The translations under genes and the position numbers were made by a program. A stretch of DNA of 64,000 bases, from contig NZ_JAAGNI010000295.1 of NCBI RefSeq assembly GCF_010550605.1, positions 1 to 64,000 on the forward strand, read 5' to 3'. This DNA comes from Streptomyces sp. SID9727. Its GTDB lineage: Bacteria; Actinomycetota; Actinomycetes; Streptomycetales; Streptomycetaceae. This document shows, in pieces, positions 1-8,243 of this stretch. The notes below the pieces were generated by a model, which was given only the letters and a program-made list of their open reading frames with translations, did not search any database and had not been told where the DNA came from. Position 1 is the stretch's first letter. Each line of letters begins with the position of its first letter.

Positions 1-521
1 ACCCGCGCGCCCTGGTCCCGGTCTCGCGGCGCCGGCCGGGCGGCGCGGCCGTGGCGACCGGCAACCGGCTCTCCGCCTACCTCCTGGACCTCCCCGTCTC
101 GGAGCCGGATCCCCGGGAGCGGCTGCGCGCGGTACGCGAGGCGATGGACCGCAACAAGGCCGCGGGCCCGCTGCGCGGCGCAGGAGCGGTCGCCGTGCTC
201 GCCGATCAGCTGCCGTCGCTGGCCCACCGTTTCGGTGCCCCGCTCGCCGGGAACGCGGCCCGGATGCTCTTCGACGTCCTGGTCACCAGCGTGCCCCTGC
301 CGCGCTCCCGCCTCTCGCTGGCCGGCTGCCCGCTGAGCGCGCTGTACCCGATGGCGCCGCTGGCCCGGGGGCAGTCGATGGCCGTCGCGCTCACGACGTA
401 CGGCTCGCGCGTGCACGTCGGAGTCGTGGGCGACGGCAAGGCGCTGCCGGGCCTGGACGGGCTGGCGCGGTGCGCCGACGAGGAACTGGACGCGCTTCTC
501 GCAGAGGTGATCCCTACATAG
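1..521 (+). CDS. WS/DGAT-type acyltransferase, C-terminal part (5' truncated by window)
   Basis: The reading frame is open from the first bases and stops at 519-521, so only the C-terminal ~170 residues are present. They fit the C-terminal domain of wax ester synthase/diacylglycerol acyltransferases, which esterify fatty acyl-CoA to diacylglycerol or alcohols for storage lipid. Visible hallmarks are the stretch RALVPVSRR at the very start, then GNRLSAYLLDLP, a DPRERL segment, and YPMAPLARGQSMAVAL followed by a short Tyr-Gly strand and a final acidic helix (DEELDAL). The catalytic HHxxxDG motif would lie in the missing N-terminal half. The GTG at 51 is not the real start, because family sequence continues upstream of it. 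The next gene starts 117 bp downstream under its own promoter. Family call is good; substrate cannot be inferred. Confidence 0.85.
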   Translation, partial: PRALVPVSRRRPGGAAVATGNRLSAYLLDLPVSEPDPRERLRAVREAMDRNKAAGPLRGAGAVAVLADQLPSLAHRFGAPLAGNAARMLFDVLVTSVPLPRSRLSLAGCPLSALYPMAPLARGQSMAVALTTYGSRVHVGVVGDGKALPGLDGLARCADEELDALLAEVIPT

Positions 522-569
522 ATCGGACAGGTCGGCTCCCTTTCGCCGTAACCGGTGGCCGCAGGGGTG

Positions 570-598
570 TTGACGCGCCCAAGTGATCCGATGAATAT
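570..598 (+). promoter_or_regulatory. Candidate promoter of the sugar-catabolic cassette
   Basis: TTGACG at 570-575 and GAATAT at 593-598 are separated by 17 bp. This is a good vegetative-sigma-type promoter about 40 bp upstream of the aldo/keto reductase start at 639. Seen in sequence; activity is inferred. Confidence 0.5.
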
Positions 599-638
599 TC
601 GCTGAGTGGCAGCGATCATCGAGGAGGGCGGCGGCAGC

Positions 639-1622
639 ATGCGGCGCAACAGGCTGGGCGGCAGCACGGTCGCGATCACCGAACTCTCCTTCGGCGCGGC
701 CGCCATCGGCAACCTCTTCAGCGAAGTGGAACCGGAACGGGCGGCGGCCACCGTCGACGCCGCCTGGGACGCGGGCATCCGCCACTTCGACACCGCGCCG
801 CACTACGGACTCGGCCTCTCCGAACGCCGCCTCGGGGAGGCCCTGCGCCGCCGCCCCCGCGACGCGTACACGCTCTCCACCAAGGTCGGCCGCGTCCTCG
901 AACCGCTGCCCGCATCGGAGACCGCCGCCCCCGACGGGCTCTCCGAGGGCTTCGCCGTCCGCGCCACGCACCGCCGCCGCTGGGACTTCAGCGCGGCCGG
1001 CGTCCGCCGCAGCATCGAGGACAGCCTCGACCGCCTCGGCCTCGACCGCATCGACATCGCGTACCTCCACGACCCCGACGACCACGCGGAACCCGCCTTC
1101 CGCGAGGCGTACCCGGAACTGGAGAGACTGCGCGCCGAGGGGGTCGTCGGGGCGATCGGCGCCGGTATGAACCAGACCGCGATGCTCACCCGCTTCGTCC
1201 GCGACACCGACGTCGACGTCGTCCTGTGCGCCGGCCGGTTCACCCTCCTCGACCAGTCGGCCCTCACCGACCTGCTGCCGGCAGCCGCCGCACGCGGCCG
1301 GAGCGTCGTCGTCGGCGGGGTCTTCAACTCCGGTCTCCTCGCCGACCCGCGCCCGGGCGCCACCTACGACTACGCCACCGCCCCGGCCGGCCTCCTCGAC
1401 CGTGCCCTCCGGCTGCGGGCCGTCACCGAGGCCCACGGCGTGCCGCTGCGCGCCGCCGCCCTGCGGTACCCCCTCACCCACCCGGCCGTCGCGGGGGTGC
1501 TCGTCGGCACCCGCTCCCCGGACGAGGTGCGCGACGCCGCCGCGCAACTGCGCCGGGAGATCCCCGGCGCGCTCTGGGACGAGCTGCGCGACCAGGGCCT
1601 GCTGCCCGGGAACGGACACTGA
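639..1622 (+). CDS. Aldo/keto reductase, likely L-fucose (aldose) 1-dehydrogenase
   Basis: 327-residue aldo/keto reductase. The fold signatures are visible: FGAAAIGNL near the N terminus, DAAWDAGIRHFDTAPHYG (catalytic Asp and Tyr), STKVGRV with the catalytic Lys, and DRIDIAYLHDPDDH with the catalytic His. The C-terminal nucleotide-binding part includes GVLVGTRSPDEV. The closest recognised group is D-threo-aldose/L-fucose 1-dehydrogenases, which oxidise the pyranose to its lactone with NAD(P)+. The start at 639 was chosen because GAGGAGG (621-627) sits at ribosome-binding distance; the GTG at 606 has no such site. The next two genes, a mutarotase and a lactonase, follow at 1 bp spacing each and supply anomer exchange and lactone hydrolysis, which supports a role in oxidative L-fucose (or related 6-deoxyhexose) breakdown. 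Exact substrate is inferred. Confidence 0.85.
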   Translation: MRRNRLGGSTVAITELSFGAAAIGNLFSEVEPERAAATVDAAWDAGIRHFDTAPHYGLGLSERRLGEALRRRPRDAYTLSTKVGRVLEPLPASETAAPDGLSEGFAVRATHRRRWDFSAAGVRRSIEDSLDRLGLDRIDIAYLHDPDDHAEPAFREAYPELERLRAEGVVGAIGAGMNQTAMLTRFVRDTDVDVVLCAGRFTLLDQSALTDLLPAAAARGRSVVVGGVFNSGLLADPRPGATYDYATAPAGLLDRALRLRAVTEAHGVPLRAAALRYPLTHPAVAGVLVGTRSPDEVRDAAAQLRREIPGALWDELRDQGLLPGNGH

Positions 1623-1623
1623 C

Positions 1624-1935
1624 ATGCGCATCGCCCTGCACACCAAGGTCCGCGCCGACCGCATCGCGGAGTACGAGGCCGCGCACCGCGAGGTCCCGCC
1701 GGAGCTGATCCGGGCGATCCGCGCGGCCGGCGCCGGCTCCTGGACGATCTGGCGCAGCGGCACCGACCTCTTCCACCTCATCGAGTGCGACGACTACGCC
1801 CGCCTCCTCGCCGAGCTGGAGCAACTTCCCGTCAACGTCGCCTGGCAGGCCCGGATGGACGGCCTCCTGGACGTCGTCCACGACTACTCCGCCGAGGGCG
1901 CCGAAGCCGGGCTCCCCGTCGTCTGGGAGCTGTGA
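1624..1935 (+). CDS. L-rhamnose mutarotase family protein (RhaM/FucM-like)
   Basis: 103-residue protein of the RhaM family, small dimeric alpha/beta barrels that interconvert the alpha and beta anomers of deoxy sugars. Family features are MRIALHTKVRADRIAEYEAAH at the start (His in the substrate pocket), the SWTIWRSG strand, LFHLIECDDY, and a WQARMDGLLD helix near the C terminus. The start codon lies 1 bp after the stop of the dehydrogenase gene, and the stop is 1 bp before the lactonase ATG, so the three are one transcript with probable translational coupling. With a sugar dehydrogenase and lactonase either side, it likely feeds the correct L-fucose or L-rhamnose anomer into the dehydrogenase. 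Confidence 0.88.
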   Translation: MRIALHTKVRADRIAEYEAAHREVPPELIRAIRAAGAGSWTIWRSGTDLFHLIECDDYARLLAELEQLPVNVAWQARMDGLLDVVHDYSAEGAEAGLPVVWEL

Positions 1936-1936
1936 G

Positions 1937-2794
1937 ATGACAGCACGGCCCCGCGTCGTGGACGCCCACCACCATGTGTGGGACCTCGCGGTACGCGACC
2001 AGGACTGGATCACGGGTGAGGCGCTGGCCCCCCTGCGCCGCGACTTCGCCCTCGCCGACCTCGAACCGGAGGCCCGTGCGGCCGGGGTCGCCGCCACCGT
2101 CCTCGTCCAGACCGTCACCGTGGCCGAGGAGACACCCGAGTTCCTGGCCCTCGCCGACGGAAGCGAGCTGGTCGCCGGGGTCGTCGGCTGGACCGACCTC
2201 ACCGCTCCGGACATCGCCGACACCCTGGCAGCCCTGCGCGAACTCCCCGGGGGCGACCGGCTCGTCGGACTGCGCCACCAGGTCCAGGGCGAACCGGACC
2301 CCGAGTGGCTGCTGCGCCCCGACGTGCTGCGCGGTCTGGCCGCCGTGGCCGACGCCGGGCTCGTCCACGACCTGGTGATCCTCCCGCACCAGCTGCCCGC
2401 CGCGACCCGGGCAGCCGCCGCGCTCCCGGGGCTCGTCCACGTACTCGACCACGCGGGGAAGCCGCCGATCGCCACCGGGCGCACCCGGCCCTGGGCCGAT
2501 GACCTGCGCGCGTTCGCCGCCCTCCCCAACACCGTCTGCAAGCTCTCCGGGCTGGTCACCGAAGCGGACTGGCACGCCTGGACCCCGGACGACCTGCGCC
2601 CGTACGCGGAGACCGTCGTCGACGCCTTCGGACCCGGACGGCTCATGTTCGGCTCCGACTGGCCGGTGTGCCGCCTCGCCGCCACGTACACCGAGGTCCT
2701 GGACACCGCCCGCGCCCTGATCCAGGACCTGAGCGAGGACGAGCGGGCCGCCGTGCTCGGCACCACCGCGGAACGCGTGTACGGCCTCCGATAG
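1937..2794 (+). CDS. Amidohydrolase-2 family lactonase, likely L-fucono-1,5-lactonase
   Basis: 285-residue metal-dependent hydrolase of the amidohydrolase-2 superfamily. Motifs: VDAHHHVWDL at residues 8-17 (HxH metal ligands), VGLRHQVQ near 113, VHVLDHAGKPP near 167-177 (His/Asp-Asn type ligand region), and the terminal FGSDWPVCRL (catalytic Asp). These match the fuconolactonase/GLI-like subgroup, which hydrolyses sugar 1,5-lactones. The ATG at 1937 follows the mutarotase stop by a single base. It would act after the aldo/keto reductase to give L-fuconate (or the corresponding aldonate). The later enzymes of the pathway (dehydratase, aldolase) are not nearby, so they must be elsewhere or the product leaves by another route. 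Confidence 0.87.
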   Translation: MTARPRVVDAHHHVWDLAVRDQDWITGEALAPLRRDFALADLEPEARAAGVAATVLVQTVTVAEETPEFLALADGSELVAGVVGWTDLTAPDIADTLAALRELPGGDRLVGLRHQVQGEPDPEWLLRPDVLRGLAAVADAGLVHDLVILPHQLPAATRAAAALPGLVHVLDHAGKPPIATGRTRPWADDLRAFAALPNTVCKLSGLVTEADWHAWTPDDLRPYAETVVDAFGPGRLMFGSDWPVCRLAATYTEVLDTARALIQDLSEDERAAVLGTTAERVYGLR

Positions 2795-2827
2795 GCGTCC
2801 CGCGCGCCGCTGCGGCAGGCTGGGACC

Positions 2828-3688
2828 ATGCCCGAATTGCCGGAAGTCGAAGCCCTGCGGCTCTTCCTCGACGACCACCTCGTCGGCAAGGACATCGACC
2901 GCGTCCTGCCCGTCGCCATCAGCGTCCTCAAGACCTACGACCCTCCGCTCACCGCCCTGCACGGCGGCACGGTCACCGATGTCCGGCGGCACGGCAAGTT
3001 CCTCGACATCGGCGTCGGCCCGCTCCACCTGGTCACCCACCTCGCCCGGGCCGGCTGGCTCCGCTGGAACGACGCCTTCCCGGCCGCCCCACCGCGCCCC
3101 GGCAAGGGCCCGCTCGCCCTGCGTACCGTCCTCACCGGCGGCGACGGTTTCGACCTGACCGAGGCCGGCACCACCAAACGCCTCGCCGTCCACCTCGTGC
3201 ACGACCCGGCCGAGGTCCCCGGGATCGCCCGCCTCGGACCCGACCCGCTCGGCCCGGAGTTCGACCGGGACGCGCTCGCCGCGCTGCTCGACGGGGAACG
3301 CCGCCAGATCAAGGGCGCGCTGCGCGACCAGTCGCTCATCGCCGGCATCGGCAACGCGTACAGCGACGAGATCCTGCACGTCGCCAGGATGTCGCCGTTC
3401 AAGCCCACCGCGAACCTCACCGAAGACGAGATCACCCGGCTCCACGAGGCCCTGCGCACCACCCTGGAGGATGCCGTCGCCCGGTCCGGCGGGGTCGAGG
3501 CGGGACGCCTCAAGGCCGAGAAGAAGAGCGCGATGCGCGTCCACGGACGCACCGGCCAGGCGTGTCCGGTCTGCGGGGACACCATCCGCGAGGTCTCCTT
3601 CAGCGACTCCTCGCTCCAGTACTGCCCGACCTGCCAGACCGGCGGCAGACCGCTCGCGGACCGCCGTCTGTCCCGGCTGCTCAAGTAG
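2828..3688 (+). CDS. Fpg/Nei family DNA glycosylase (AP lyase)
   Basis: 286-residue bifunctional DNA glycosylase for base excision repair of oxidised bases. It begins MPELPEVE, so Pro2 (Schiff-base nucleophile) and Glu3 are intact. RRHGKFLDI carries the conserved Lys of the beta-hairpin. The helix-two-turn-helix segment includes QSLIAGIGNAYSDEIL. A C-terminal zinc finger has two CxxC pairs (CPVC and CPTC). The family normally has an Arg in the second zinc-finger strand; here the segment before the second pair reads SSLQYC, so that Arg is not in its usual place, and a tail of about 20 residues follows. This suggests an actinobacterial side branch whose lesion preference may differ. CAGGCT sits 6 bp before the ATG, so the mRNA may be leaderless. 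Confidence 0.92.
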   Translation: MPELPEVEALRLFLDDHLVGKDIDRVLPVAISVLKTYDPPLTALHGGTVTDVRRHGKFLDIGVGPLHLVTHLARAGWLRWNDAFPAAPPRPGKGPLALRTVLTGGDGFDLTEAGTTKRLAVHLVHDPAEVPGIARLGPDPLGPEFDRDALAALLDGERRQIKGALRDQSLIAGIGNAYSDEILHVARMSPFKPTANLTEDEITRLHEALRTTLEDAVARSGGVEAGRLKAEKKSAMRVHGRTGQACPVCGDTIREVSFSDSSLQYCPTCQTGGRPLADRRLSRLLK

Positions 3689-3715
3689 GGGCGCGCGCTT
3701 CGCGGGGGCACGCCC

Positions 3716-3729
3716 TACACTCCGGCCTC
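3716..3729 (+). promoter_or_regulatory. -10 box placed for a leaderless transcript (regulator gene)
   Basis: TACACT at 3716-3721 is followed by 8 bp and then the ATG at 3730. No Shine-Dalgarno sequence is visible. The same CCTACACTCCGGCC block precedes the ATG of the small membrane gene at 4550, so the two genes probably share a promoter type that starts transcription at the ATG. Confidence 0.5.
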
Positions 3730-4485
3730 ATGCTCCGCGTACTCGCCGTCGACGACGAAGAACCCGCCCTGGAGGAACTGCTCTACCTCCTGCGCGCCGA
3801 CCCCCGCATCCGCAGCGCGGAGGGCGCCACCGGGGCCACCGAGGCGCTGCGCCGCATCGGGCACGCCGTCGACGCGGGCCCCGACGACCCGTCCGCCATC
3901 GACGTGGTCTTCCTGGACATCCACATGGCCGGCCTCACCGGGCTCGACGTCGCCCAGCTCCTCGCCGGATTCGCCGCGCCGCCGCTCATCGTCTTCGTCA
4001 CCGCCCACGAGGGCTTCGCCGTGCACGCCTTCGACCTCAAGGCAGTCGACTACGTCCTCAAGCCGGTCCGCCGCGAACGCCTCGCCGAGGCCGTGCGACG
4101 CGTCGCCGAGCAGGTGCAGGACCGTTCGGCGCCCGTCGTCCACGACACCGCGCAGGACCAGATGGCCGTCGAGCTGGGCGGCGTCATCCGCTTCATCCCG
4201 ATCGACGACATCGCGTACGCCGAGGCCCAGGGCGACTACGCCCGGCTGCACACGACCACCGGCAGCCACCTCGTCCGCGTCCCCCTCACCACCCTGGAGG
4301 AGCGCTGGCGCACCCGCGGCTTCGTCCGCATCCACCGCCGCCACCTCGTGGCCCTCGGCCGGATCGACGAACTGCGCCTGGACGCCGGCAGCATGAGCGT
4401 CCGCATCGGCACCGCGGAGCTCGCCGTCAGCCGTCGCCACACCCGCGCGCTGCGCGACCTCCTGATGCGCGGTACCGGCCGCTGA
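3730..4485 (+). CDS. LytTR-type response regulator
   Basis: 251-residue two-component response regulator. The receiver domain (about 1-120) has the acidic pocket VDDEEP at 7-12, the phospho-acceptor Asp63 in VVFLDIHM, and the conserved Lys in DYVLKPVRR. The C-terminal LytTR DNA-binding domain (about 145-250) shows IPIDDIAYAEAQGDYARLHT and FVRIHRRHLVAL. LytTR proteins bind direct repeats with a beta-strand fold instead of a helix-turn-helix. The matching LytS-type kinase lies at 6384-7574, with a small membrane protein and a symporter between them. The set is probably one sensory/transport module in which the kinase responds to the transported compound or to the transporter itself. Confidence 0.93.
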   Translation: MLRVLAVDDEEPALEELLYLLRADPRIRSAEGATGATEALRRIGHAVDAGPDDPSAIDVVFLDIHMAGLTGLDVAQLLAGFAAPPLIVFVTAHEGFAVHAFDLKAVDYVLKPVRRERLAEAVRRVAEQVQDRSAPVVHDTAQDQMAVELGGVIRFIPIDDIAYAEAQGDYARLHTTTGSHLVRVPLTTLEERWRTRGFVRIHRRHLVALGRIDELRLDAGSMSVRIGTAELAVSRRHTRALRDLLMRGTGR

Positions 4486-4535
4486 CCAGCCGCTACCCGC
4501 CCCGAAACCCCTTCCCAGCAGGGCCGGGTGCCGCC

Positions 4536-4549
4536 TACACTCCGGCCCC
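4536..4549 (+). promoter_or_regulatory. -10 box placed for a leaderless transcript (small membrane gene)
   Basis: TACACT at 4536-4541 with 8 bp before the ATG at 4550. The surrounding CCTACACTCCGGCC is identical to the block upstream of the response regulator at 3715-3728. Confidence 0.5.
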
Positions 4550-4912
4550 ATGTCCGCAGAGCCCACACCCCGGCGCGAAGTGGTGACGGGGGAGCCCCGG
4601 CGGGTGCGCCCGCTGCCGCGCTACCGCACCCAGTCGGAGATCGACGAGCAGACCGCGCTCGGCGGCGCCTACGTCCGCTCGCTGATGCGCGGACAGCTGC
4701 GGGCCGGGCTGACCGCCTTCGCGGTGCTCGCCGCCGTCGTGGGCACCCTGCCCCTCGTCTTCGAGGCCCTGCACAGCTCCGCCGTCGTCTGGGCGGTCCT
4801 CGGCTTCGCCGCCTACCCGCCGCTCACCGTGCTCGCGTGGTGGTACGTGCGCCGCGCCGAGCGCAACGAGCGCGACTTCGCCCGGCTCGTGGAAGGCCGC
4901 CCCGCCCCGTGA
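4550..4912 (+). CDS. Small two-helix membrane protein, symporter partner (DUF485-like)
   Basis: 120 residues. A basic cytoplasmic N terminus of ~50 residues contains YRTQSEIDEQTALGGAYVRS. Two hydrophobic segments follow (about 55-75 and 82-100), and the tail is charged. Size and topology match the small DUF485-type proteins encoded directly before ActP-like sodium/solute symporters. Its stop overlaps the GTG of the symporter by 4 bases (GTGA), so the two are translationally coupled. A stabilising or regulatory subunit role is inferred from position only. Confidence 0.7.
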   Translation: MSAEPTPRREVVTGEPRRVRPLPRYRTQSEIDEQTALGGAYVRSLMRGQLRAGLTAFAVLAAVVGTLPLVFEALHSSAVVWAVLGFAAYPPLTVLAWWYVRRAERNERDFARLVEGRPAP

Positions 4913-6387
4913 GCCGCACGTACGCGGTGGCGGCCGTCGCCGCCGTCGTCCTGGCCACCGTCCTCGTCGGCGGCTTCGGACTGCGGATATCCCGCACCAC
5001 CTCCGACTTCTACGTGGCCTCGCGCACCGTGCGCCCCCGGCTCAACGCCGCCGCCATCAGCGGCGAATACCTGTCCGCCGCCTCCTTCCTCGGCATCGCG
5101 GGCCTGGTCCTCGTGCACGGGCCCGACATGCTCTGGTACCCGGTCGGCTACACCGCCGGCTATCTGGTCCTGCTGGTCTTCGTCGCCGCTCCGCTGCGCC
5201 GCTCGGGGGCGTACACACTGCCCGACTTCGCCGAAGGGCGCCTGGAGTCCCGGCAGGTCCGCCGGCTCGTCAGCGTGCTCGTCGTCGGCGCGGGATGGCT
5301 CTACCTGGTACCCCAGCTCCAGGGCGCCGGACTCACCCTCAAGATCCTCACCGGGGCGCCCGGCTGGCTCGGCGACGTGCTGGTCGCCTCCGTCGTCGTC
5401 CTCGCCGTCGCCGCCGGCGGGATGCGCTCGATCACCTTCGTCCAGGTTTTCCAGTACTGGCTGAAGCTGACGGCGCTCCTCGTCCCCGCGATCTTCCTGG
5501 TGCTGGCCTGGCGGGATGACGGGCAGCCCCGCATCACCTTCGACGAACACCTCTCCGCGTTCCGCGCCGACCACCCCCTGTACGCGACCTACGGCCTCAT
5601 CGTCGCCACCTTCCTCGGCACCATGGGGCTGCCGCACGTCGTCGTCCGCTTCTACACCAGCCCCAACGGCCGCGACGCCCGACGCACCACCGTCGCCGTC
5701 CTCGCCCTCATCGGAGTCTTCTACCTCCTGCCGCCCGTCTACGGCGCGCTGGGCCGCCTCTACGCCCCCGAGCTCATCCACGGCGGCGACGCGGACGCCG
5801 CCGTGCTCCTGCTGCCCGGCCGGGTCGTCGGCGGACTCGGCGGCGACCTGCTCGGGGCGCTCGTCGCGGGCGGCGCGTTCGCCGCGTTCCTCTCCACCGC
5901 GTCCGGGCTCACCATGGCCGTCGCCGGCGTCATCACCCAGGACGTGCTGCCCTCACGCGGGGTGCGGCACTTCCGGCTGGCCACCGTCCTCGCGATCTCC
6001 GTGCCCCTGGCCGGCTCGCTGATGGTCAGCCGGGTCCCCGTCGCCGACTCCGTGGGCATGGCCTTCGCCGTCTCCGCGTCCTCCTTCTGCCCGCTGCTCG
6101 TCCTCGGCATCTGGTGGCGCCGCCTCACCCCGCCCGGGGCGGTGGCCGGCCTCCTGCTCGGCGGCGGTTCCGCGCTGCTCTCCGTCGCCATCACGGTCAG
6201 CGGCGCGGTACGCCCGCCCGGCTGGCCGCACGCCCTGCTCGCCTGGCCCGCCGTCTGGTCCGTACCCGTCGGCTTCCTCGCCATGATCCTGGTCTCGCTC
6301 GCCACACCGAGCCGTGTACCGCCCGGCACCAACGCCGCGATGACCCGATTCCACCTGCCCGAGGCGCTCACCGGGAGGCACCGGTGA
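4909..6387 (+). CDS. Sodium/solute symporter (SSS family, ActP/PutP-like)
   Basis: 492 residues with about 13 membrane spans. Typical SSS-family landmarks: DFYVASRTVRPRLNAAAISGEYLSAASFLG in the first two helices (sodium-site region, residues ~30-60), a GxxxTAGYLVLLVFVAAPLRR segment, and AFAAFLSTASGLTMAVAG in helix 9. Family members take up short carboxylates, proline or similar solutes with Na+. The start is a GTG inside the stop of the preceding gene, and the stop overlaps the GTG of the histidine kinase (6384). The substrate may be acetate or pyruvate, since LytSR-type systems often control such carriers, but the sequence alone does not decide it. Confidence 0.9.
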   Translation: MSRTYAVAAVAAVVLATVLVGGFGLRISRTTSDFYVASRTVRPRLNAAAISGEYLSAASFLGIAGLVLVHGPDMLWYPVGYTAGYLVLLVFVAAPLRRSGAYTLPDFAEGRLESRQVRRLVSVLVVGAGWLYLVPQLQGAGLTLKILTGAPGWLGDVLVASVVVLAVAAGGMRSITFVQVFQYWLKLTALLVPAIFLVLAWRDDGQPRITFDEHLSAFRADHPLYATYGLIVATFLGTMGLPHVVVRFYTSPNGRDARRTTVAVLALIGVFYLLPPVYGALGRLYAPELIHGGDADAAVLLLPGRVVGGLGGDLLGALVAGGAFAAFLSTASGLTMAVAGVITQDVLPSRGVRHFRLATVLAISVPLAGSLMVSRVPVADSVGMAFAVSASSFCPLLVLGIWWRRLTPPGAVAGLLLGGGSALLSVAITVSGAVRPPGWPHALLAWPAVWSVPVGFLAMILVSLATPSRVPPGTNAAMTRFHLPEALTGRHR

Positions 6388-7574
6388 CCGGGGCCGGATA
6401 CGCCGTCATCGTCGTGCTCGCCCTCCTGCTGTTCGGCGGGGGCCTCCTGCTCGGCCGCCGGACCGCCCGGCCCCTGCGCACCAGCGACGTCGGCACGCCC
6501 GTCGAGCACGCCACCTTCGAGACCCTGCACACCGCGTCCCTGGCCGCGCCCCCGCTCCGCGCCGGGCTCACCGAGGACAGCGCCCGCCGGTCGGCGCGCC
6601 GACTGCGCTCGCTGCTGGGCACCGACGCGCTGTGCCTCACCGACCGCGGCGGGGTCCTGGTCTGGGACGGCGGGGGAGACCACCACGGCCAGGACGTCAT
6701 GGAGCAGGTCGCGGGCGTCCTGGAGACCGGCCGCGACACCGCCTTCCGCAGCGACTGCGACGATCTGGACTGCCCGCTGAAGTGGGCCGTCGCCGTGCCG
6801 CTGACCGTCGACCACCGCGTCCTCGGCACCCTCGTCGCCTACGCCCCGCGCGAATCGGCGGTCCTGGCCCGGGCCGCGGGCGAGGTCGCCCGCTGGGTCT
6901 GCGTCCAGCTCGAACTGGCCGAACTCGACCGCTCCCGCACCCAGCTCATCGAGGCCGAGATCAGGGCCCTGCGCGCCCAGATCTCCCCGCACTTCATCTT
7001 CAACTCACTGGCCGCCATCGCGTCCTTCGTCCGCACCGACCCGGAGAAGGCCCGCGAACTCCTCCTGGAATTCGCGGACTTCACCCGCTACTCCTTCCGT
7101 CGCCACGGCGACTTCACGACCCTCGCGGACGAGCTGCACTCCATCGACCAGTACCTCGCCCTGGTCCGGGCCCGTTTCGGCGAACGGCTCTCCGTCACCC
7201 TCCAGGTCGCCCCCGAGGTCCTGCCCGTCGCCCTGCCCTTCCTCTGCCTCCAGCCGCTCGTCGAGAACGCCGTCAAACACGGCCTCGAAGGCGCCGTCAC
7301 CTCCAGCCGCATCACCATCAGCGCCCTGGACGCCGGCTCCGAGGCCGAGGTCGTCATCGAGGACGACGGCACCGGCATGGACCCCCAGCGGCTGCGCCAC
7401 ATCCTGCGCGGCGAGGGCGGCCGATCGACCGGCATCGGCCTGCTCAACGTGGACGAACGGCTCCGCCAGGTGTACGGGGACGAGTACGGGCTCGTCATCG
7501 AGACGGGCATCGGCGCCGGGATGCGGATCACCCTGCGGCTGCCGAAGTACCGCGCCGGGGTGCACGGGTCCTGA
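6384..7574 (+). CDS. LytS-type sensor histidine kinase
   Basis: 396 residues. One N-terminal membrane helix (about 5-24) is followed by a GAF-like sensor region (about 50-175) and a His_kinase domain in which His203 of SPHFIFNSL is the phospho-acceptor. The ATPase has the N box LVENAVKHGLEG and the glycine boxes EDDGTGMD and STGIGLLNVDERL. Only one transmembrane segment is predicted, unlike the multi-span 5TM LytS proteins, so sensing probably occurs in the cytoplasmic GAF-like part or through the linked symporter. The gene begins with GTG overlapping the symporter stop. The partner regulator is the LytTR protein at 3730-4485. Confidence 0.92.
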   Translation: MTGAGYAVIVVLALLLFGGGLLLGRRTARPLRTSDVGTPVEHATFETLHTASLAAPPLRAGLTEDSARRSARRLRSLLGTDALCLTDRGGVLVWDGGGDHHGQDVMEQVAGVLETGRDTAFRSDCDDLDCPLKWAVAVPLTVDHRVLGTLVAYAPRESAVLARAAGEVARWVCVQLELAELDRSRTQLIEAEIRALRAQISPHFIFNSLAAIASFVRTDPEKARELLLEFADFTRYSFRRHGDFTTLADELHSIDQYLALVRARFGERLSVTLQVAPEVLPVALPFLCLQPLVENAVKHGLEGAVTSSRITISALDAGSEAEVVIEDDGTGMDPQRLRHILRGEGGRSTGIGLLNVDERLRQVYGDEYGLVIETGIGAGMRITLRLPKYRAGVHGS

Positions 7575-7614
7575 GCGGCGCCCCGGTACGGCCGAGCCGC
7601 GTACGGGCGCGCCG

Positions 7615-8109
7615 TCAGTACAGGTGCACCGCCAGATGCCCCAGCGGCAGGCCCAGCTGCCAGGCCGGGGTCCATACCCGCGCCTCCTCCTCGGCACCCC
7701 CGCCCGGCTCCCAGGGCGGCAGCTGCCCGACGGCCTCCAGATCGGCGGCCAGCAGCTCGGTCTCCTCCAGCCACCGCCAGGCCGACCGGGCCAGCGCCAG
7801 ATCCGCCCCGGTGCCGCCCGCCACCGGGGCGGCCAGCCGGGTGCGCACCCAGCGGCGCCACGGCGTCCCGGCCGCGGTGAGCAGCCGCAGCTCGTCCACC
7901 CGCGCGGCCGGCAGCGCCCCGGCCACCGCCCCGTCCAGCAGGAAGATGGTCAGCGCCAACGCGTCCCGCCCCGCCCGGAACTCCAGCGTCGCCGGCTCCA
8001 TCAGGTCGCCGGTGCGCAGCAGCTCGTCGGCCAGGTACTCCGCGTACATCCAGGCCATCGGCACCGGCAGCCCGCCTGCGCCGGACCCCTCATGACGTTC
8101 CGGAGGCAT
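7615..8109 (-). CDS. Hypothetical protein downstream of an ECF sigma gene
   Basis: 164 residues from the ATG at 8109 (in-frame ATGs at 8124 and 8181 are also possible; none has a convincing ribosome-binding site). It is rich in Ala, Leu, Trp and Glu, with helices such as MAWMYAEYLADELLRTGDL and SAWRWLEETELLAADLEAV. No membrane span, signal peptide or metal motif is visible. It lies 134 bp downstream of the sigma factor in the same direction, so it may share its transcript. It does not look like a zinc-binding anti-sigma factor (no HxxxCxxC). Function unknown. Confidence 0.65.
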   Translation of the reverse strand: MPPERHEGSGAGGLPVPMAWMYAEYLADELLRTGDLMEPATLEFRAGRDALALTIFLLDGAVAGALPAARVDELRLLTAAGTPWRRWVRTRLAAPVAGGTGADLALARSAWRWLEETELLAADLEAVGQLPPWEPGGGAEEEARVWTPAWQLGLPLGHLAVHLY

Positions 8110-8243
8110 CCCGTATCGCCCCATTCCCTCGGTCTCGGGGCCGTACGGCCGGCGGGCTGCCCGGCCGATCGCCCCACGCAGCATTGAACCGGGGGAGCGC
8201 GCCCGGCGTGGCCGGAAAGGCGGTATCCGCCGGACCGGTTCCG

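Noticed and set aside
206..793. Long antisense frames over the first genes
   Set aside because: These are mirror frames of GC-rich coding sequence, with Ser/Arg/Pro-rich translations lacking any domain.
7615..8109. Possible anti-sigma factor downstream of the ECF sigma gene
   Set aside because: No HxxxCxxC zinc motif and no membrane helix; function left as unknown.
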